Positions 1 through 8,174 of a stretch of DNA of 64,000 bases are shown here, piece after piece (the first letter of the stretch is position 1; every line of letters begins with the position of its first letter). The DNA comes from Oceanobacillus sp. J11TS1 (GTDB taxonomy: Bacteria; Bacillota; Bacilli; Bacillales; Amphibacillaceae), in assembly GCF_018333215.1 (NCBI RefSeq), contig NZ_BORO01000013.1:1-64000 (forward strand), given 5' to 3'. A program made the position numbers and the translations under genes. Below the pieces are notes generated by a model, which worked only from the letters and a program-made list of their open reading frames with translations, did not search any database and was not told the origin of the DNA.

Positions 1-81
1 ATGGTTCATAGGCCAAGACCCAACTATGGAAAAAAGCGTTGGCCTTACCACCAAGGCTACCATGCCCACTACTCCATGTAA
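1..81 (+). CDS. C-terminal end of an unidentified His/Tyr/Arg-rich protein (5' cut by window)
   Basis: Frame 1 is open from the first base to a TAA at 79-81 and gives 26 residues rich in His, Tyr, Arg and Pro (MVHRPRPNYG at the left, GYHAHYSM at the end). Basic, aromatic, His-rich tails of this kind occur in spore coat proteins of Bacillaceae, but that is only a compositional resemblance. The first codon happens to be ATG; no ribosome site can be checked because the window begins there, so this may be either the 3' end of a longer gene or a fragment. Confidence 0.35.
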   Translation: MVHRPRPNYGKKRWPYHQGYHAHYSM

Positions 82-140
82 AACCGGTGCACTTCCTGGG
101 AATTTACACATACTTATTGACAGTACCCAGAGCAATCTTC

Positions 141-301
141 TTCCGGAGCGCTTTCCGTTATTTTGGAGCGGATAAACTTCATTCGGAGCGCTTGTCTGCT
201 TTTTGGAGCGCATGAACTTCATTCGGAGCGCTTGTCTGCTTTTTGGAGCGGATCAATCTTCGTCCGGAGCGCTATTCCATCATTTTGGAGCGGGTCTGCT
301 T
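141..301. repeat. Four-unit 40-bp tandem repeat built on GGAGCG
   Basis: GGAGCG occurs at 145, 165, 185, 205, 225, 245, 266 and 287, that is every 20-21 bases, alternating between a 'TTCGGAGCGCTT' context and a 'TTTTGGAGCG' context, so the true unit is about 40 bases. The units at 181-220 and 221-260 are almost identical, and those at 141 and 262 have diverged in the spacer. Most short open frames across it are by-products of the repeat. Function is unknown; it may be an intergenic repeat family of this genus. Confidence 0.8.
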
Positions 302-316
302 TGGTTCGGAAAATCA

Positions 317-535
317 TTACCGCAAATGTAAATTTTTGAAATTATCCTCGACAATTGCAATACTCATTACATATTTTTCCTTAAACATGAAACTTATAAT
401 AAATGAATGTTTTCCTTTAATAAATTCAGCCTCTTCATAAACTATCTCTACATGATCATTTTCAGCCTCTGCCTTCAAATGTATTTTTGATATTCCGAGA
501 TAAGAAAATTGCCGACTTCTGTAACCTCTCTTACA
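317..535 (-). pseudogene. C-terminal remnant of an unidentified protein
   Basis: On the minus strand a frame is open for about 73 codons and ends at a TAA (317-319). The translation has protein-like composition (for example SYLGISKIHLKAEAEND and VMSIAIVEDNFKNLHLR) but has no start codon or ribosome site at its left end, where an in-frame stop lies just upstream. This fits the 3' part of a gene whose front has been lost. I do not recognise the family. It sits between the 40-bp repeat and the next gene, in a stretch that otherwise shows nothing. Confidence 0.4.
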
Positions 536-603
536 ATGAAACTATTAAAGAATAAATAATATGAATAATTAAAATTAAAACAATATTAGGAGGAGAGATT
601 TCT

Positions 604-1773
604 TTGAAGAATGATCACTGGGAGCCACTATCTGTCGAAGAAATAAAACACTTACTAAAGGATATGTCTATCTCATGGTGGATTGCTGGGGGCTGGGCAC
701 TAGATTTATATTATGGGAAACAAACAAGAAAGCATGACGACATGGATATTCTTATAAAAAGAAGTGACCTGCCAATATTAAAAAAGCATTTGAATGAAAA
801 CTATGAATTATTCCTTGCAAGCAGCGGAACGTTATCAAAATTGACAAATTTAGAAAATCTAAGCAGTCAAGCAAATAGTCTCTGGGTGAGAAAGAAAAAC
901 GGATCTAGCTGGCTATTTGAAATCATGCTTATGGATACGGAGAATGACGAATGGATATATAAAAGGGATAAACATATTAAACGGCCTCTGGAAGACATTG
1001 GGGCGATTACAGAGGACGGCACGCCATATGTAAGGCCTGAGATACAATTATTATACAAAGGTGGAAGCTCTGTTATCAGAGAGAAGGACGGGAATGATTT
1101 GCTGCGGATGCTCCCTATCCTAAAAAAAGCAGAAGTACATTGGCTTCATTATGCATTAGGCCACCAATTTAATGGAAAGCATCCTTGGTTGGAAGTAATT
1201 GCTGACAGAATAAATGACTTCCCTGCTCATGCCTTAGTTGTCGGCGGGACAGGGATGCTATCCGGCGTTTCTTTATGGCTTGCTGGTGAAGCAACTAAAG
1301 TCTCCGTTATCGCACGCAGCCAGGGCAAAATGAAAGAGTTATTAGTAAAGGCCCATCAAGATGCCTGCATTATCCCGCTATTGGTTGACTATAAAGATAG
1401 TACTGCATTAAAAGAGAAAATCAGAGCCTGTATCAGCCAAAACGGGCCAATTGATCTGGTTGTTGCATGGATTCACTCTGACGGAAAAAATGCACTGGAT
1501 ATTATCTCCAATGAAGTAGCGCAAACAAGTCCATTCTGGAAGCTCTATCATGTCCTGGGGAGCAGCGCTAATATAGCCCAAATCAAAGAAGTTGCTGTAA
1601 AAAAGCATCCCAATTGTCAATATAGACAAATACAGCTAGGATTTATTTGGGAAAAGAGTTACTCCAGATGGTTAACACATCAAGAAATCAGTAAAGGGAT
1701 TATCGATGCGATTATACGCAATCAAGAAGTTAAGGTTATTGGAACATTAGAACCTTGGAATAGGCACCCTTAA
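604..1773 (+). CDS. Fusion of an aminoglycoside-nucleotidyltransferase-like domain and an SDR-like domain
   Basis: TTG start, 6 bases after AGGAGGAGA. The 389-residue product has two unrelated domains. Residues about 1-195 resemble the AadA2''/Lnu-type nucleotidyltransferase fold: IAGGWALDLYYG near residue 28, then RKHDDMDILI with the paired acidic metal ligands, and a C-terminal HPWL segment. Residues about 208-389 look like a small Rossmann short-chain-dehydrogenase-like protein starting at HALVVGGTGMLSG, which is how free-standing Bacillus relatives of about 180 residues begin. No YxxxK catalytic pair is obvious. The reading frame is intact through the junction, so this is a true fusion or an in-frame deletion joining two neighbours. 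Nucleotide transfer to a drug or sugar is inferred from the fold only. Confidence 0.75.
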   Translation: MKNDHWEPLSVEEIKHLLKDMSISWWIAGGWALDLYYGKQTRKHDDMDILIKRSDLPILKKHLNENYELFLASSGTLSKLTNLENLSSQANSLWVRKKNGSSWLFEIMLMDTENDEWIYKRDKHIKRPLEDIGAITEDGTPYVRPEIQLLYKGGSSVIREKDGNDLLRMLPILKKAEVHWLHYALGHQFNGKHPWLEVIADRINDFPAHALVVGGTGMLSGVSLWLAGEATKVSVIARSQGKMKELLVKAHQDACIIPLLVDYKDSTALKEKIRACISQNGPIDLVVAWIHSDGKNALDIISNEVAQTSPFWKLYHVLGSSANIAQIKEVAVKKHPNCQYRQIQLGFIWEKSYSRWLTHQEISKGIIDAIIRNQEVKVIGTLEPWNRHP

Positions 1774-1877
1774 ACTCCCATCTTTTTTTGAGTGCACTCC
1801 GATCAAGAATAGCGTCATTCTATTTTACAAACAAAAAATATTCGTGTATATTTACAGTGGATATACATAGATTAATA

Positions 1878-1908
1878 AAGTCGTTAGTGCCGGTAACACT
1901 AACGACTT
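1878..1908 (-). terminator. Terminator downstream of the first holin-like toxin
   Basis: A perfect 12-bp inverted repeat (AAGTCGTTAGTG / CACTAACGACTT) with a 7-base loop, followed on the minus strand by a T-rich run. It lies about 70 bases beyond the toxin stop codon and would end its transcript. A second hairpin (1948-1956 with 1973-1981) overlaps the end of the toxin frame. Confidence 0.75.
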
Positions 1909-1978
1909 ACAATAGCTGGATCCCTACTAAAGGGTTAGCACCGATGGTAATCCACCGAAGTTTCAACTCAAGGGTGGA

Positions 1979-2059
1979 TTATTTTTTTTGGTTATCTGAC
2001 AGCGTCAGCACAAGACTAGCAAATGCAATCGCTAACATAAAAGCTTCAAAAACCGTCAT
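1979..2059 (-). CDS. Holin-like type I toxin, 26 residues
   Basis: A 26-codon frame begins with ATG 3 bases after GGGGTGAGG and encodes MTVFEAFMLAIAFASLVL followed by a short polar tail ending NQKK. One hydrophobic helix with the M-T/S-V-F-E start is typical of the Firmicute holin-like toxin family found in type I toxin-antitoxin loci, where a small membrane peptide is silenced by an antisense RNA. The long structured 3' region and terminator fit such a locus. The antisense RNA itself is inferred and no promoter for it was located. A paralogue lies at 8975-9058. Confidence 0.75.
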   Translation of the reverse strand: MTVFEAFMLAIAFASLVLTLSDNQKK

Positions 2060-2345
2060 AGCCTCACCCCTATCCACGGGAGTGTGCCCACCCTTGAGTC
2101 ATCCTAATGCTATTGATTTATTAATTATACCATAAAATGACACCTCTTTGTTTAAACTCCCGAAGAAATAACGCTTGTTTTCATGTAGAAATCGCATGAT
2201 AATACGGGTTATTTAATTAAGACTAAATTCCCTTCCTCACACTTAAATAATTGTTGGCCCTTTTACAATTTGATAACAGAATGATTTCCCCTGATTTATT
2301 TTTTTGAAATCGGGTAAGTGCATACATTAGAAGGGGTGATACATC

Positions 2346-2561
2346 ATGAGGTTGCAAAAATCTCGCATAGCAGCAATTGGTATTTCCCTGTTGCTTATTT
2401 TAGGAGCATGTCAGAGTAACGAAAATAAACAACAGGATAATCCAGAACCGCCTCAAGAAGAAAACGATAATGAAGGCGACTCTGAAGCAGACGATACAGA
2501 AGATAACGAAGATGGACCGGATGAAGACAGAATTAAGGACATTTTTGAAGGCGGAGAATAG
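2346..2561 (+). CDS. Small acidic lipoprotein
   Basis: 71 residues, ATG start after AAGGGGTGATACATC. Residues 1-22 form a lipoprotein signal ending in the lipobox LGAC, so the mature protein should be anchored at Cys22 on the outer face of the membrane. The rest is disordered and strongly acidic (runs of Glu, Asp and Asn, such as ENDNEGDSEADD). No conserved domain is recognised. It stands alone, upstream of and convergent with the transpeptidase gene. Confidence 0.65.
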   Translation: MRLQKSRIAAIGISLLLILGACQSNENKQQDNPEPPQEENDNEGDSEADDTEDNEDGPDEDRIKDIFEGGE

Positions 2562-2650
2562 AACCATTGTAACAAATACCCATCTTTATTGAAATTTCCT
2601 TCAGTGGGGTTACTATGTGATAAATAAATGAGCTTAATAATCTATTTAAA

Positions 2651-2707
2651 AAGCATTCAACCGAAATACTTGTCTAAACATCGTCAAGCTATTTCAGTTG
2701 AATGCTT
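2651..2707. terminator. Long stem-loop between the lipoprotein and transpeptidase genes
   Basis: AAGCATTCAAC at 2651-2661 pairs perfectly with GTTGAATGCTT at 2697-2707, and an inner GAAATA/TATTTC stem extends it. On the minus strand it is followed by TTTTTAAATAG, so it can end the transpeptidase/beta-lactamase transcript; it may also serve the lipoprotein gene. Confidence 0.7.
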
Positions 2708-2719
2708 AAAATTTATTCC

Positions 2720-4717
2720 CTATTGCGTATACTCAAACACATTTCTAGCCTTGGATATAACATACCCGCTGCCACCACGGTTCTTTACATCTTCCACCAT
2801 CATTACCAGCAATAATTCAGAATTACCTTCCTCAAAGCCGACAAACCAGCCATTCTCATTTCCATTATCATCTTCTTTACTTCCTTTAATTTCCGCTGTT
2901 CCAGATTTTCCGCCAATAACAGCACCGGGCATATATGCGCTGTGTGCAGTACCTTCAGGGCTTTCAACAACTTGAATCAGATTCTCTTTGACTAAATTAG
3001 CAGTTTCTTTGCTAATCACCTTTTCTTTCCAAGTCTTCATTTCGCCCTCCTCCACTAAAGAAGGATATAACAAATCCCCTTCATTGAGATATGGCGTATA
3101 TGTCAACGCAAGATGCAACGGGCTCATCATAATTTGACCTTGACCATACGCTGTATCAGCCAGTTGTACCTCACTGTCAATCTTTCCATTGTTTGTCAGA
3201 TTGGAAGCTGGGATAGTAAATGGAAATGGGACCTCTTCGTCAAAACCAAAAGCAGCTGCCTCTTTTAAAAAGGTTTCTTTCCCCATTTCTATTGCTTCCT
3301 GAGCAAAATAAATATTATCAGAGTGTACAAAAGCATCCCGCAGATTGACTTCTGCTTTATCATGAACGCGTGTTACATAATAATTTCCCCACGAATCGTC
3401 CTTTGTCCAATGAAGACCATTAATCTGTCTTACCTTTTCAGGATTGGTCACGCCTGTTTCCAATCCAATTGATGCCGTTATCGTTTTAAATACAGATCCC
3501 GGGGCATAGCGGCTTGTAAAACGGTTTAAAAACGGCTCATCTGGATCTTCACTCCATTCTTGCCATTTTTCATCTGAAAGACCCCTTACAAAAGCATTCG
3601 GATCATAAGCAGGGGAACTGACCAGAGATAACACCTCTCCCGTATGCGGATCTAAAGCAACAGAAGTTCCCGCGTCGCCTTCGAACTGCCTATATACTTC
3701 TTGCTGCAGTTCAGCATCCACCGTTAATTGAATATCCTCTCCTTCAACAGGGTCTGTTTTTGCCAACGTTTCTTTCAAATCACCACTTGAATTTGCGATA
3801 TAAATATGGCTGCCATTTTTCCCACGTAATCTCTCCTCAAATATCTGCTCTAGTCCTGCATTTCCAATCACATCTCCAGTAGTATAACCTTCCAGATCCT
3901 CTAGCTGCTCAGCAGATATTTCCCGAACATAGCCTGTTAAATGAGCTGCCGAATCTCCCAACGGATACGTACGAACCATTTCCACTCGGGAACTTACTCC
4001 TGGAAGTTCTATATAAGCTTCTATATCGTCTTCTCCCATAGGCAATGTTTTTATCGGTACAAATACTTCCGGAGTTACCCAGGAAGCTTCTAAAGCATTG
4101 TCAATCTCTTTAATAGAAATCCCCAACAATTCAGCTAGTTTCTCTTTGGATTGCTTTCCGTCTTCTTCAAGTTCACCAGGTATAACACCAATGACATTTG
4201 CCTCCTCATTGATTGCAATCCCAGTTCCATTTTTATCCTTCAGCTCTCCTCTTTCTGCTTCTAAGGTTTTTACCTTTACTTTATCTCCTGTGCTTAACTG
4301 AGGAAAAATTTGTGACGTATTCCATTTAACCAGCCAATTATTCTCCCCATCTTTTTCTAACGTTACTCGATGACTATATTCAATCTGTCCGGCAACCGTA
4401 TCCATCTTGACGCTATATGGAAACGTAATGAAATCCCCTTTTGGCTCTATCTTTTCATTTTGGTCTGCTGCTGGAGTCACCTGTAAATTTTCAGCTTCTA
4501 TCCCGTCATATATATTTTCATAACGTTCCGTAAATGTTTCTTCCGTTATTTTACTTTTAACTTCTTCAGAAAGCTGCTCATACATGGCATGAAAATCTCC
4601 ATTTTCCCAGTTGGACAGATAGTCGCTAAATACCTCTGGCGGATCGTCTTTCTTGGAACACCCTACTATCGCCATAAGTGCCAGTACAATCAAGATAACT
4701 ATTCGATAGCCTTTCAT
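2720..4717 (-). CDS. Class B penicillin-binding protein, MecA/PbpC type lipoprotein transpeptidase
   Basis: 665 residues, close to the 668 of B. subtilis PbpC (PBP3) and to MecA. Order: lipoprotein signal ending VGC (about residue 20), an NTF2-like MecA_N domain to about 140, a dimerisation domain to about 310, then the transpeptidase domain. The active-site motifs are all present: SVFK near residue 407, SDN near 465 and KSGT near 604. It cross-links peptidoglycan outside the membrane; members of this group often bind beta-lactams poorly. It follows the beta-lactamase gene by 15 bases on the same strand, with AGGAAGG before its ATG, so it is probably co-transcribed and BlaI-controlled. Whether it confers resistance is inference. 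Confidence 0.9.
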   Translation of the reverse strand: MKGYRIVILIVLALMAIVGCSKKDDPPEVFSDYLSNWENGDFHAMYEQLSEEVKSKITEETFTERYENIYDGIEAENLQVTPAADQNEKIEPKGDFITFPYSVKMDTVAGQIEYSHRVTLEKDGENNWLVKWNTSQIFPQLSTGDKVKVKTLEAERGELKDKNGTGIAINEEANVIGVIPGELEEDGKQSKEKLAELLGISIKEIDNALEASWVTPEVFVPIKTLPMGEDDIEAYIELPGVSSRVEMVRTYPLGDSAAHLTGYVREISAEQLEDLEGYTTGDVIGNAGLEQIFEERLRGKNGSHIYIANSSGDLKETLAKTDPVEGEDIQLTVDAELQQEVYRQFEGDAGTSVALDPHTGEVLSLVSSPAYDPNAFVRGLSDEKWQEWSEDPDEPFLNRFTSRYAPGSVFKTITASIGLETGVTNPEKVRQINGLHWTKDDSWGNYYVTRVHDKAEVNLRDAFVHSDNIYFAQEAIEMGKETFLKEAAAFGFDEEVPFPFTIPASNLTNNGKIDSEVQLADTAYGQGQIMMSPLHLALTYTPYLNEGDLLYPSLVEEGEMKTWKEKVISKETANLVKENLIQVVESPEGTAHSAYMPGAVIGGKSGTAEIKGSKEDDNGNENGWFVGFEEGNSELLLVMMVEDVKNRGGSGYVISKARNVFEYTQ

Positions 4718-4732
4718 TTTTCCACCTTCCTG

Positions 4733-5665
4733 TTATTTCTCATACCGGATCTGTTCCATAACACGCTCAGCAGCTTTTTCAATTAGTGCATCATCAAAAT
4801 CTGCATCAGCTGTATCACGGCTGGAAAGGATGGCAATAACAATCGGTGCTTTATCGTCAGACGGCCATACAACCGCAATGTCATTTCGCGTACCATAACC
4901 GCCTGCACCACTCTTATCTCCTACTTCCCAATTCTCTAGAACTCCTGCGCGAATTAACGTATCTCCAGTTTCGTTTCCCGTTATCCAATCAATCAGCAAT
5001 TCTCGCTTGTCCGCAGGAAGTAAATCACTTAGTACATATTTTTGCAGACTTTCAGCAAGCGCTTTTGGTGTACTCGTGTCTCGGATATCACCTGGTGCAG
5101 CTTCATTTAAATCCGGTTCCATTCGGTCCATCTCTATTGTTTCATCGCCATTTCTCCTTAATATTTCTTCCAGTCCATCTGGTCCCCCAAGCTCTTCAAA
5201 CAAAAGATTTGCTGCCGTATTATCACTGTAACGAATAGCAGCCTCCATAATTTCTTGCAGCTTCATGCCATCATTTACATGATTCTCTGTCACGGGAGAG
5301 TGTTTTACTAAATCATTTTCTGAATAAGTAATAACCTTTTCTAATTCCTCCATGGGTTTTGTTTGTAAAACAGCGCCCGCTGCTAAAACCTTAAACGTAG
5401 ATGCATAAGCAAATCTTTCATCTGAGCGATAAGAAATTGTCTGACCGGTCTCTGTATTTATCGCATATACGCCTAGCCTTGCATCGAACTCATCTTCCAA
5501 TTCTTTAAAAACCTTCTTACTTTGAGGTACCTGTTCTGAAACTTCTGCACGTTCATCATCGCTTTCCTCTTGCACACCATTCGAACAGCCTGCTAACCCT
5601 ATTACGGCAATAAGTAACAATAAAGTTAACAATCTCTTATTAAACCTAGCTTGAAAATGCCTCAT
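4733..5665 (-). CDS. Class A beta-lactamase, membrane-anchored
   Basis: 310 residues with a lipoprotein signal (lipobox LAGC, Cys27). All class A motifs are seen: STFK at 89-92, SDN at 147-149, the omega-loop EPDLN at 183-187 carrying the general base Glu, and KSG at 251-253 (KSG rather than KTG, as in staphylococcal PC1). It hydrolyses beta-lactams by an acyl-serine mechanism outside the membrane. It is the promoter-proximal gene of the minus-strand unit, divergent from blaR1, and two BlaI-type palindromes cover its promoter, so penicillin induction through BlaR1-BlaI is expected. Confidence 0.95.
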   Translation of the reverse strand: MRHFQARFNKRLLTLLLLIAVIGLAGCSNGVQEESDDERAEVSEQVPQSKKVFKELEDEFDARLGVYAINTETGQTISYRSDERFAYASTFKVLAAGAVLQTKPMEELEKVITYSENDLVKHSPVTENHVNDGMKLQEIMEAAIRYSDNTAANLLFEELGGPDGLEEILRRNGDETIEMDRMEPDLNEAAPGDIRDTSTPKALAESLQKYVLSDLLPADKRELLIDWITGNETGDTLIRAGVLENWEVGDKSGAGGYGTRNDIAVVWPSDDKAPIVIAILSSRDTADADFDDALIEKAAERVMEQIRYEK

Positions 5666-5691
5666 TTTAAACCCTCCTAAATCCCTCTTTG

Positions 5692-5705
5692 ATTACAACT
5701 GTAAT
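5692..5705. promoter_or_regulatory. BlaI operator, start-site copy for the beta-lactamase
   Basis: ATTACAACTGTAAT has perfect 6-bp arms (ATTACA/TGTAAT), matching the TACA-N2-TGTA core of BlaI/MecI operators. It lies just downstream of the beta-lactamase -10. Confidence 0.8.
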
Positions 5706-5708
5706 ACA

Positions 5709-5737
5709 ATACTACATATGTAGTCAGAGAATGTCAA
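5709..5737 (-). promoter_or_regulatory. Beta-lactamase promoter
   Basis: On the minus strand a perfect -35 TTGACA (5732-5737) and a -10 TAGTAT (5709-5714) are separated by 17 bases. One palindrome overlaps the spacer and -10 and another covers the expected start of transcription, an arrangement that allows tight repression. Confidence 0.75.
5711..5724. promoter_or_regulatory. BlaI operator overlapping the beta-lactamase -10
   Basis: ACTACATATGTAGT is a perfect 14-bp palindrome with the TACA-N2-TGTA core. It overlaps the -10 and spacer of the beta-lactamase promoter, centred about 19 bases from the neighbouring operator. Confidence 0.8.
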
Positions 5738-5775
5738 TTCCTTTCTTTAATCTTAGCAAGTTCTTTTTTAGAAGT

Positions 5776-5804
5776 TTGATAACTCCACTACAGCGTGCTA
5801 GAAT
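5776..5804 (+). promoter_or_regulatory. blaR1-blaI promoter
   Basis: TTGATA (5776-5781) and TAGAAT (5799-5804) with a 17-base spacer, facing blaR1. A BlaI palindrome begins 8 bases after the -10. Confidence 0.65.
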
Positions 5805-5811
5805 CTAATAT

Positions 5812-5825
5812 ATTACAAATGTAAT
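5812..5825. promoter_or_regulatory. BlaI operator for blaR1-blaI
   Basis: ATTACAAATGTAAT has the same ATTACA/TGTAAT arms as the copy at 5692. Its place at the start of the blaR1 transcript implies autoregulation of the sensor-repressor pair. Confidence 0.8.
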
Positions 5826-5889
5826 TTAAAATAACTTTCGGTAAAAATTCATATAGAGGACGTTCATATATATTTACCGTAAATGAAGA

Positions 5890-7689
5890 ATGGAGACAAA
5901 GAGCATGCTTATAACGCTTATCACAGGTTTCGTCATTTCTTCCGTTACCGTTGTGTTTATTTTGCTTATTAAAAAGTTATTCAAAAAGCAATTATCCGCA
6001 AAATGGCAATACAATCTATGGTATTTATTGCTTGTTGCTTTAGTGATTCCATTTATTCCTGCTCATTTCCTTCCTGCCGGTAATTTATTCTCCGCATTTA
6101 CTGAAAGTCAGTCGCTCGAAGGGATTCCCAATTCCACAAAAAATGTAGTGTCCGAGACCGGAGGAACAAACACAAATTGGATGCAGGATTTTTCCGTAAC
6201 GGTTACGCAGACAAATACGGATCTGTTAAATGGTATTGCCACTGGAATATGGATTACTGGAGCGTTTGTATTAACTATGCTTTCTATACGCGCATGGTTG
6301 AATTTAAGGGAAATCAAAAAGTCAATCTCCCAGGTGGAGAATAAAAATATTATTGACATATTTAAACGATCAAAACAGCAATTAAATATTTCCAAAAATA
6401 TAGTATTGAGCGTTTCAAATAAAGTACGTTCTCCTTTGACATTTGGGCTGCGTAAAACCTTTGTGGTCCTACCGGTGAATTTCGAGGAATGGCTATCTAA
6501 CGGTGATATCAAGCATATCTTCTTGCATGAATTAAATCATTATAAATCTAAAGATATACCGATTAACTATTTGATGGTTCTCTTTCAAATCATCTACTGG
6601 TTCAATCCCCTGATTTGGATTGCATTTAAAAACATGCGTATGGACCGTGAGATTGCATGTGATCATGCTGTATTAACGTCTTTGGATAATCAGAACTATA
6701 AGGAATACGGAAATACAATCATTCATTTTATCGATAAATCTCCCAGACCGCAGCACAATAAGCTGGCAAATCAATTAAATGGGTCGAAAAAGCAAATTAA
6801 AAAACGCATTATAGAAATTGCATCCTTTCAAGCAGACACTAAATTACAGCATGCCAAAAGCATTGGAGTCTTCGTTCTGGTGGGATTGTTTGTAGCCTCA
6901 CAGATACCGCTCGCTTCCGTGATGGCAAACGACAACAACCACTACACGTCTTTTAAGCATGAACAGACAAACTACGAAGACCTCAGCGCCTATTTTCAAA
7001 ATTACGATGGCAGTTTTGTACTATATGACATGCAGGAAGATGCTTATCATATCTATAATAAAGATCAGAGCACATTAAGAGTTTCTCCTGACTCTACCTA
7101 TAAAATCTATAGTGCCTTATTCGGATTAGAGGAGAATATTATTACTCCGGAACAGAACACCGTCGAGTGGGATGGCACGGAGCAGCCTTATGATCAGTGG
7201 AATGAAGATCAAAATTTAGAAACTGCTTTAAGCCGTTCTGTTAATTGGTATTTCAAGCAAATAGATCAAGAAATGGGTCTAGATAGTATTCAATCCTATG
7301 TCAACCAAATCCATTATGGAAACCAAGATGTTTCTGGAGGTCTCGGAAAATACTGGCTGGAATCCAGTTTGAAGATTTCTCCAATAGAACAAGTTGAACG
7401 ATTACAATCATTCTATAACAACAGCTTTGAATTCCAGGAAAAACATATTCAAGCTGTCAAAAACGCACTGAAAATAGAAGAAAAGGATGGCATCGCTCTT
7501 TATGGAAAAACGGGAACTGGTAATGTAAATGGCAAGGATATAAACGGCTGGTTTATTGGGTTTGTTGAAACGGAAACAAACACCTATTTCTTTGCAACTA
7601 ATATACAAGATGAGGATAATGCCTCTGGAAGTATGGCAACAGAAATAACCTTAGCTATTTTAAATGATAAACAAATTTATGATGAGTAA
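5890..7689 (+). CDS. blaR1: BlaR1/MecR1-type beta-lactam sensor and signal protease
   Basis: 599 residues. The N-terminal half carries several membrane helices and an M56 zinc-protease site, HELNH, near residue 213. The C-terminal half (from about 350) is an extracellular penicillin-sensor domain with STYK near 401, SVN near 430 and KTGTG near 539. In the family, acylation of the sensor serine activates the cytoplasmic protease, which leads to inactivation of BlaI. It is divergent from the beta-lactamase and its stop codon lies 19 bases before the blaI start. Confidence 0.93.
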   Translation: METKSMLITLITGFVISSVTVVFILLIKKLFKKQLSAKWQYNLWYLLLVALVIPFIPAHFLPAGNLFSAFTESQSLEGIPNSTKNVVSETGGTNTNWMQDFSVTVTQTNTDLLNGIATGIWITGAFVLTMLSIRAWLNLREIKKSISQVENKNIIDIFKRSKQQLNISKNIVLSVSNKVRSPLTFGLRKTFVVLPVNFEEWLSNGDIKHIFLHELNHYKSKDIPINYLMVLFQIIYWFNPLIWIAFKNMRMDREIACDHAVLTSLDNQNYKEYGNTIIHFIDKSPRPQHNKLANQLNGSKKQIKKRIIEIASFQADTKLQHAKSIGVFVLVGLFVASQIPLASVMANDNNHYTSFKHEQTNYEDLSAYFQNYDGSFVLYDMQEDAYHIYNKDQSTLRVSPDSTYKIYSALFGLEENIITPEQNTVEWDGTEQPYDQWNEDQNLETALSRSVNWYFKQIDQEMGLDSIQSYVNQIHYGNQDVSGGLGKYWLESSLKISPIEQVERLQSFYNNSFEFQEKHIQAVKNALKIEEKDGIALYGKTGTGNVNGKDINGWFIGFVETETNTYFFATNIQDEDNASGSMATEITLAILNDKQIYDE

Positions 7690-7708
7690 AATCAGGGGGA
7701 TGAGATAC

Positions 7709-8095
7709 ATGGCAGAAAAAGTGCCCAGCATTTCTGAAGCAGAATGGGAAGTAATGAATGTATTGTGGGGAAAATCACCGCAAACAGCAAATGACGTTAT
7801 TACCTCCCTGCAAGGACAAAAAGAGTGGAAAGCAAAAACCGTACGCACCCTTTTAGATCGATTGGTGCAGAAAAACGTTGTGGGAGTGAACAAGGAACAG
7901 CGAGTGTATACTTTTTACCCTCTTTATTCCCAGGATGATTGTCAACGTGCAGAAGCAGAATCCTTTATAAAACGAATATACGGAGGAACTGTAAAATCAA
8001 TGCTTGTCCAGTTTATTGAAGAAGATTCACTATCTGAGGAAGATATTGAAGAATTAAAATCCATTTTGGATGACAAACCGAAAAAGAAAAAATAA
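7709..8095 (+). CDS. blaI: BlaI/MecI-family repressor
   Basis: 128 residues. The chosen ATG is 8 bases after AGGGGG and gives MAEKVPSISEAEWEVMNVLW, the usual N-terminus; an upstream in-frame ATG would overlap blaR1 and has no ribosome site. Residues 1-75 form a winged helix (AKTVRTLLDRLV is the recognition region) and the C-terminus is a dimerisation domain ending in a Lys-rich tail. It should bind the three TACA-N2-TGTA palindromes upstream of the beta-lactamase and blaR1. Confidence 0.92.
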   Translation: MAEKVPSISEAEWEVMNVLWGKSPQTANDVITSLQGQKEWKAKTVRTLLDRLVQKNVVGVNKEQRVYTFYPLYSQDDCQRAEAESFIKRIYGGTVKSMLVQFIEEDSLSEEDIEELKSILDDKPKKKK

Positions 8096-8123
8096 CGTTT
8101 TCCAAAGGGGAAAGGAGTGAAGG

Positions 8124-8147
8124 ATGCCAGATAATAATACTTTCTAA
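8124..8147 (+). other. Seven-codon open frame with a strong ribosome site
   Basis: GGAAAGGAGTGAAGG precedes ATG and encodes MPDNNTF before TAA. It lies in the 79-base gap between blaI and the acetyltransferase gene. It could be a short upstream peptide or the leftover start of a lost gene; nothing decides between these. Confidence 0.2.
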
Positions 8148-8174
8148 ACGGATTCTAAGTTGGAGGTAAATGTA

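Noticed and set aside
243-440. 65-codon plus-strand frame over the GGAGCG repeat
   Set aside because: It is a by-product of the repeat, has no ribosome site and overlaps a better minus-strand coding remnant.
1788-2135. 115-codon plus-strand frame
   Set aside because: It is antisense to the holin-like toxin locus and its terminator; the minus-strand peptide has the ribosome site and family match.
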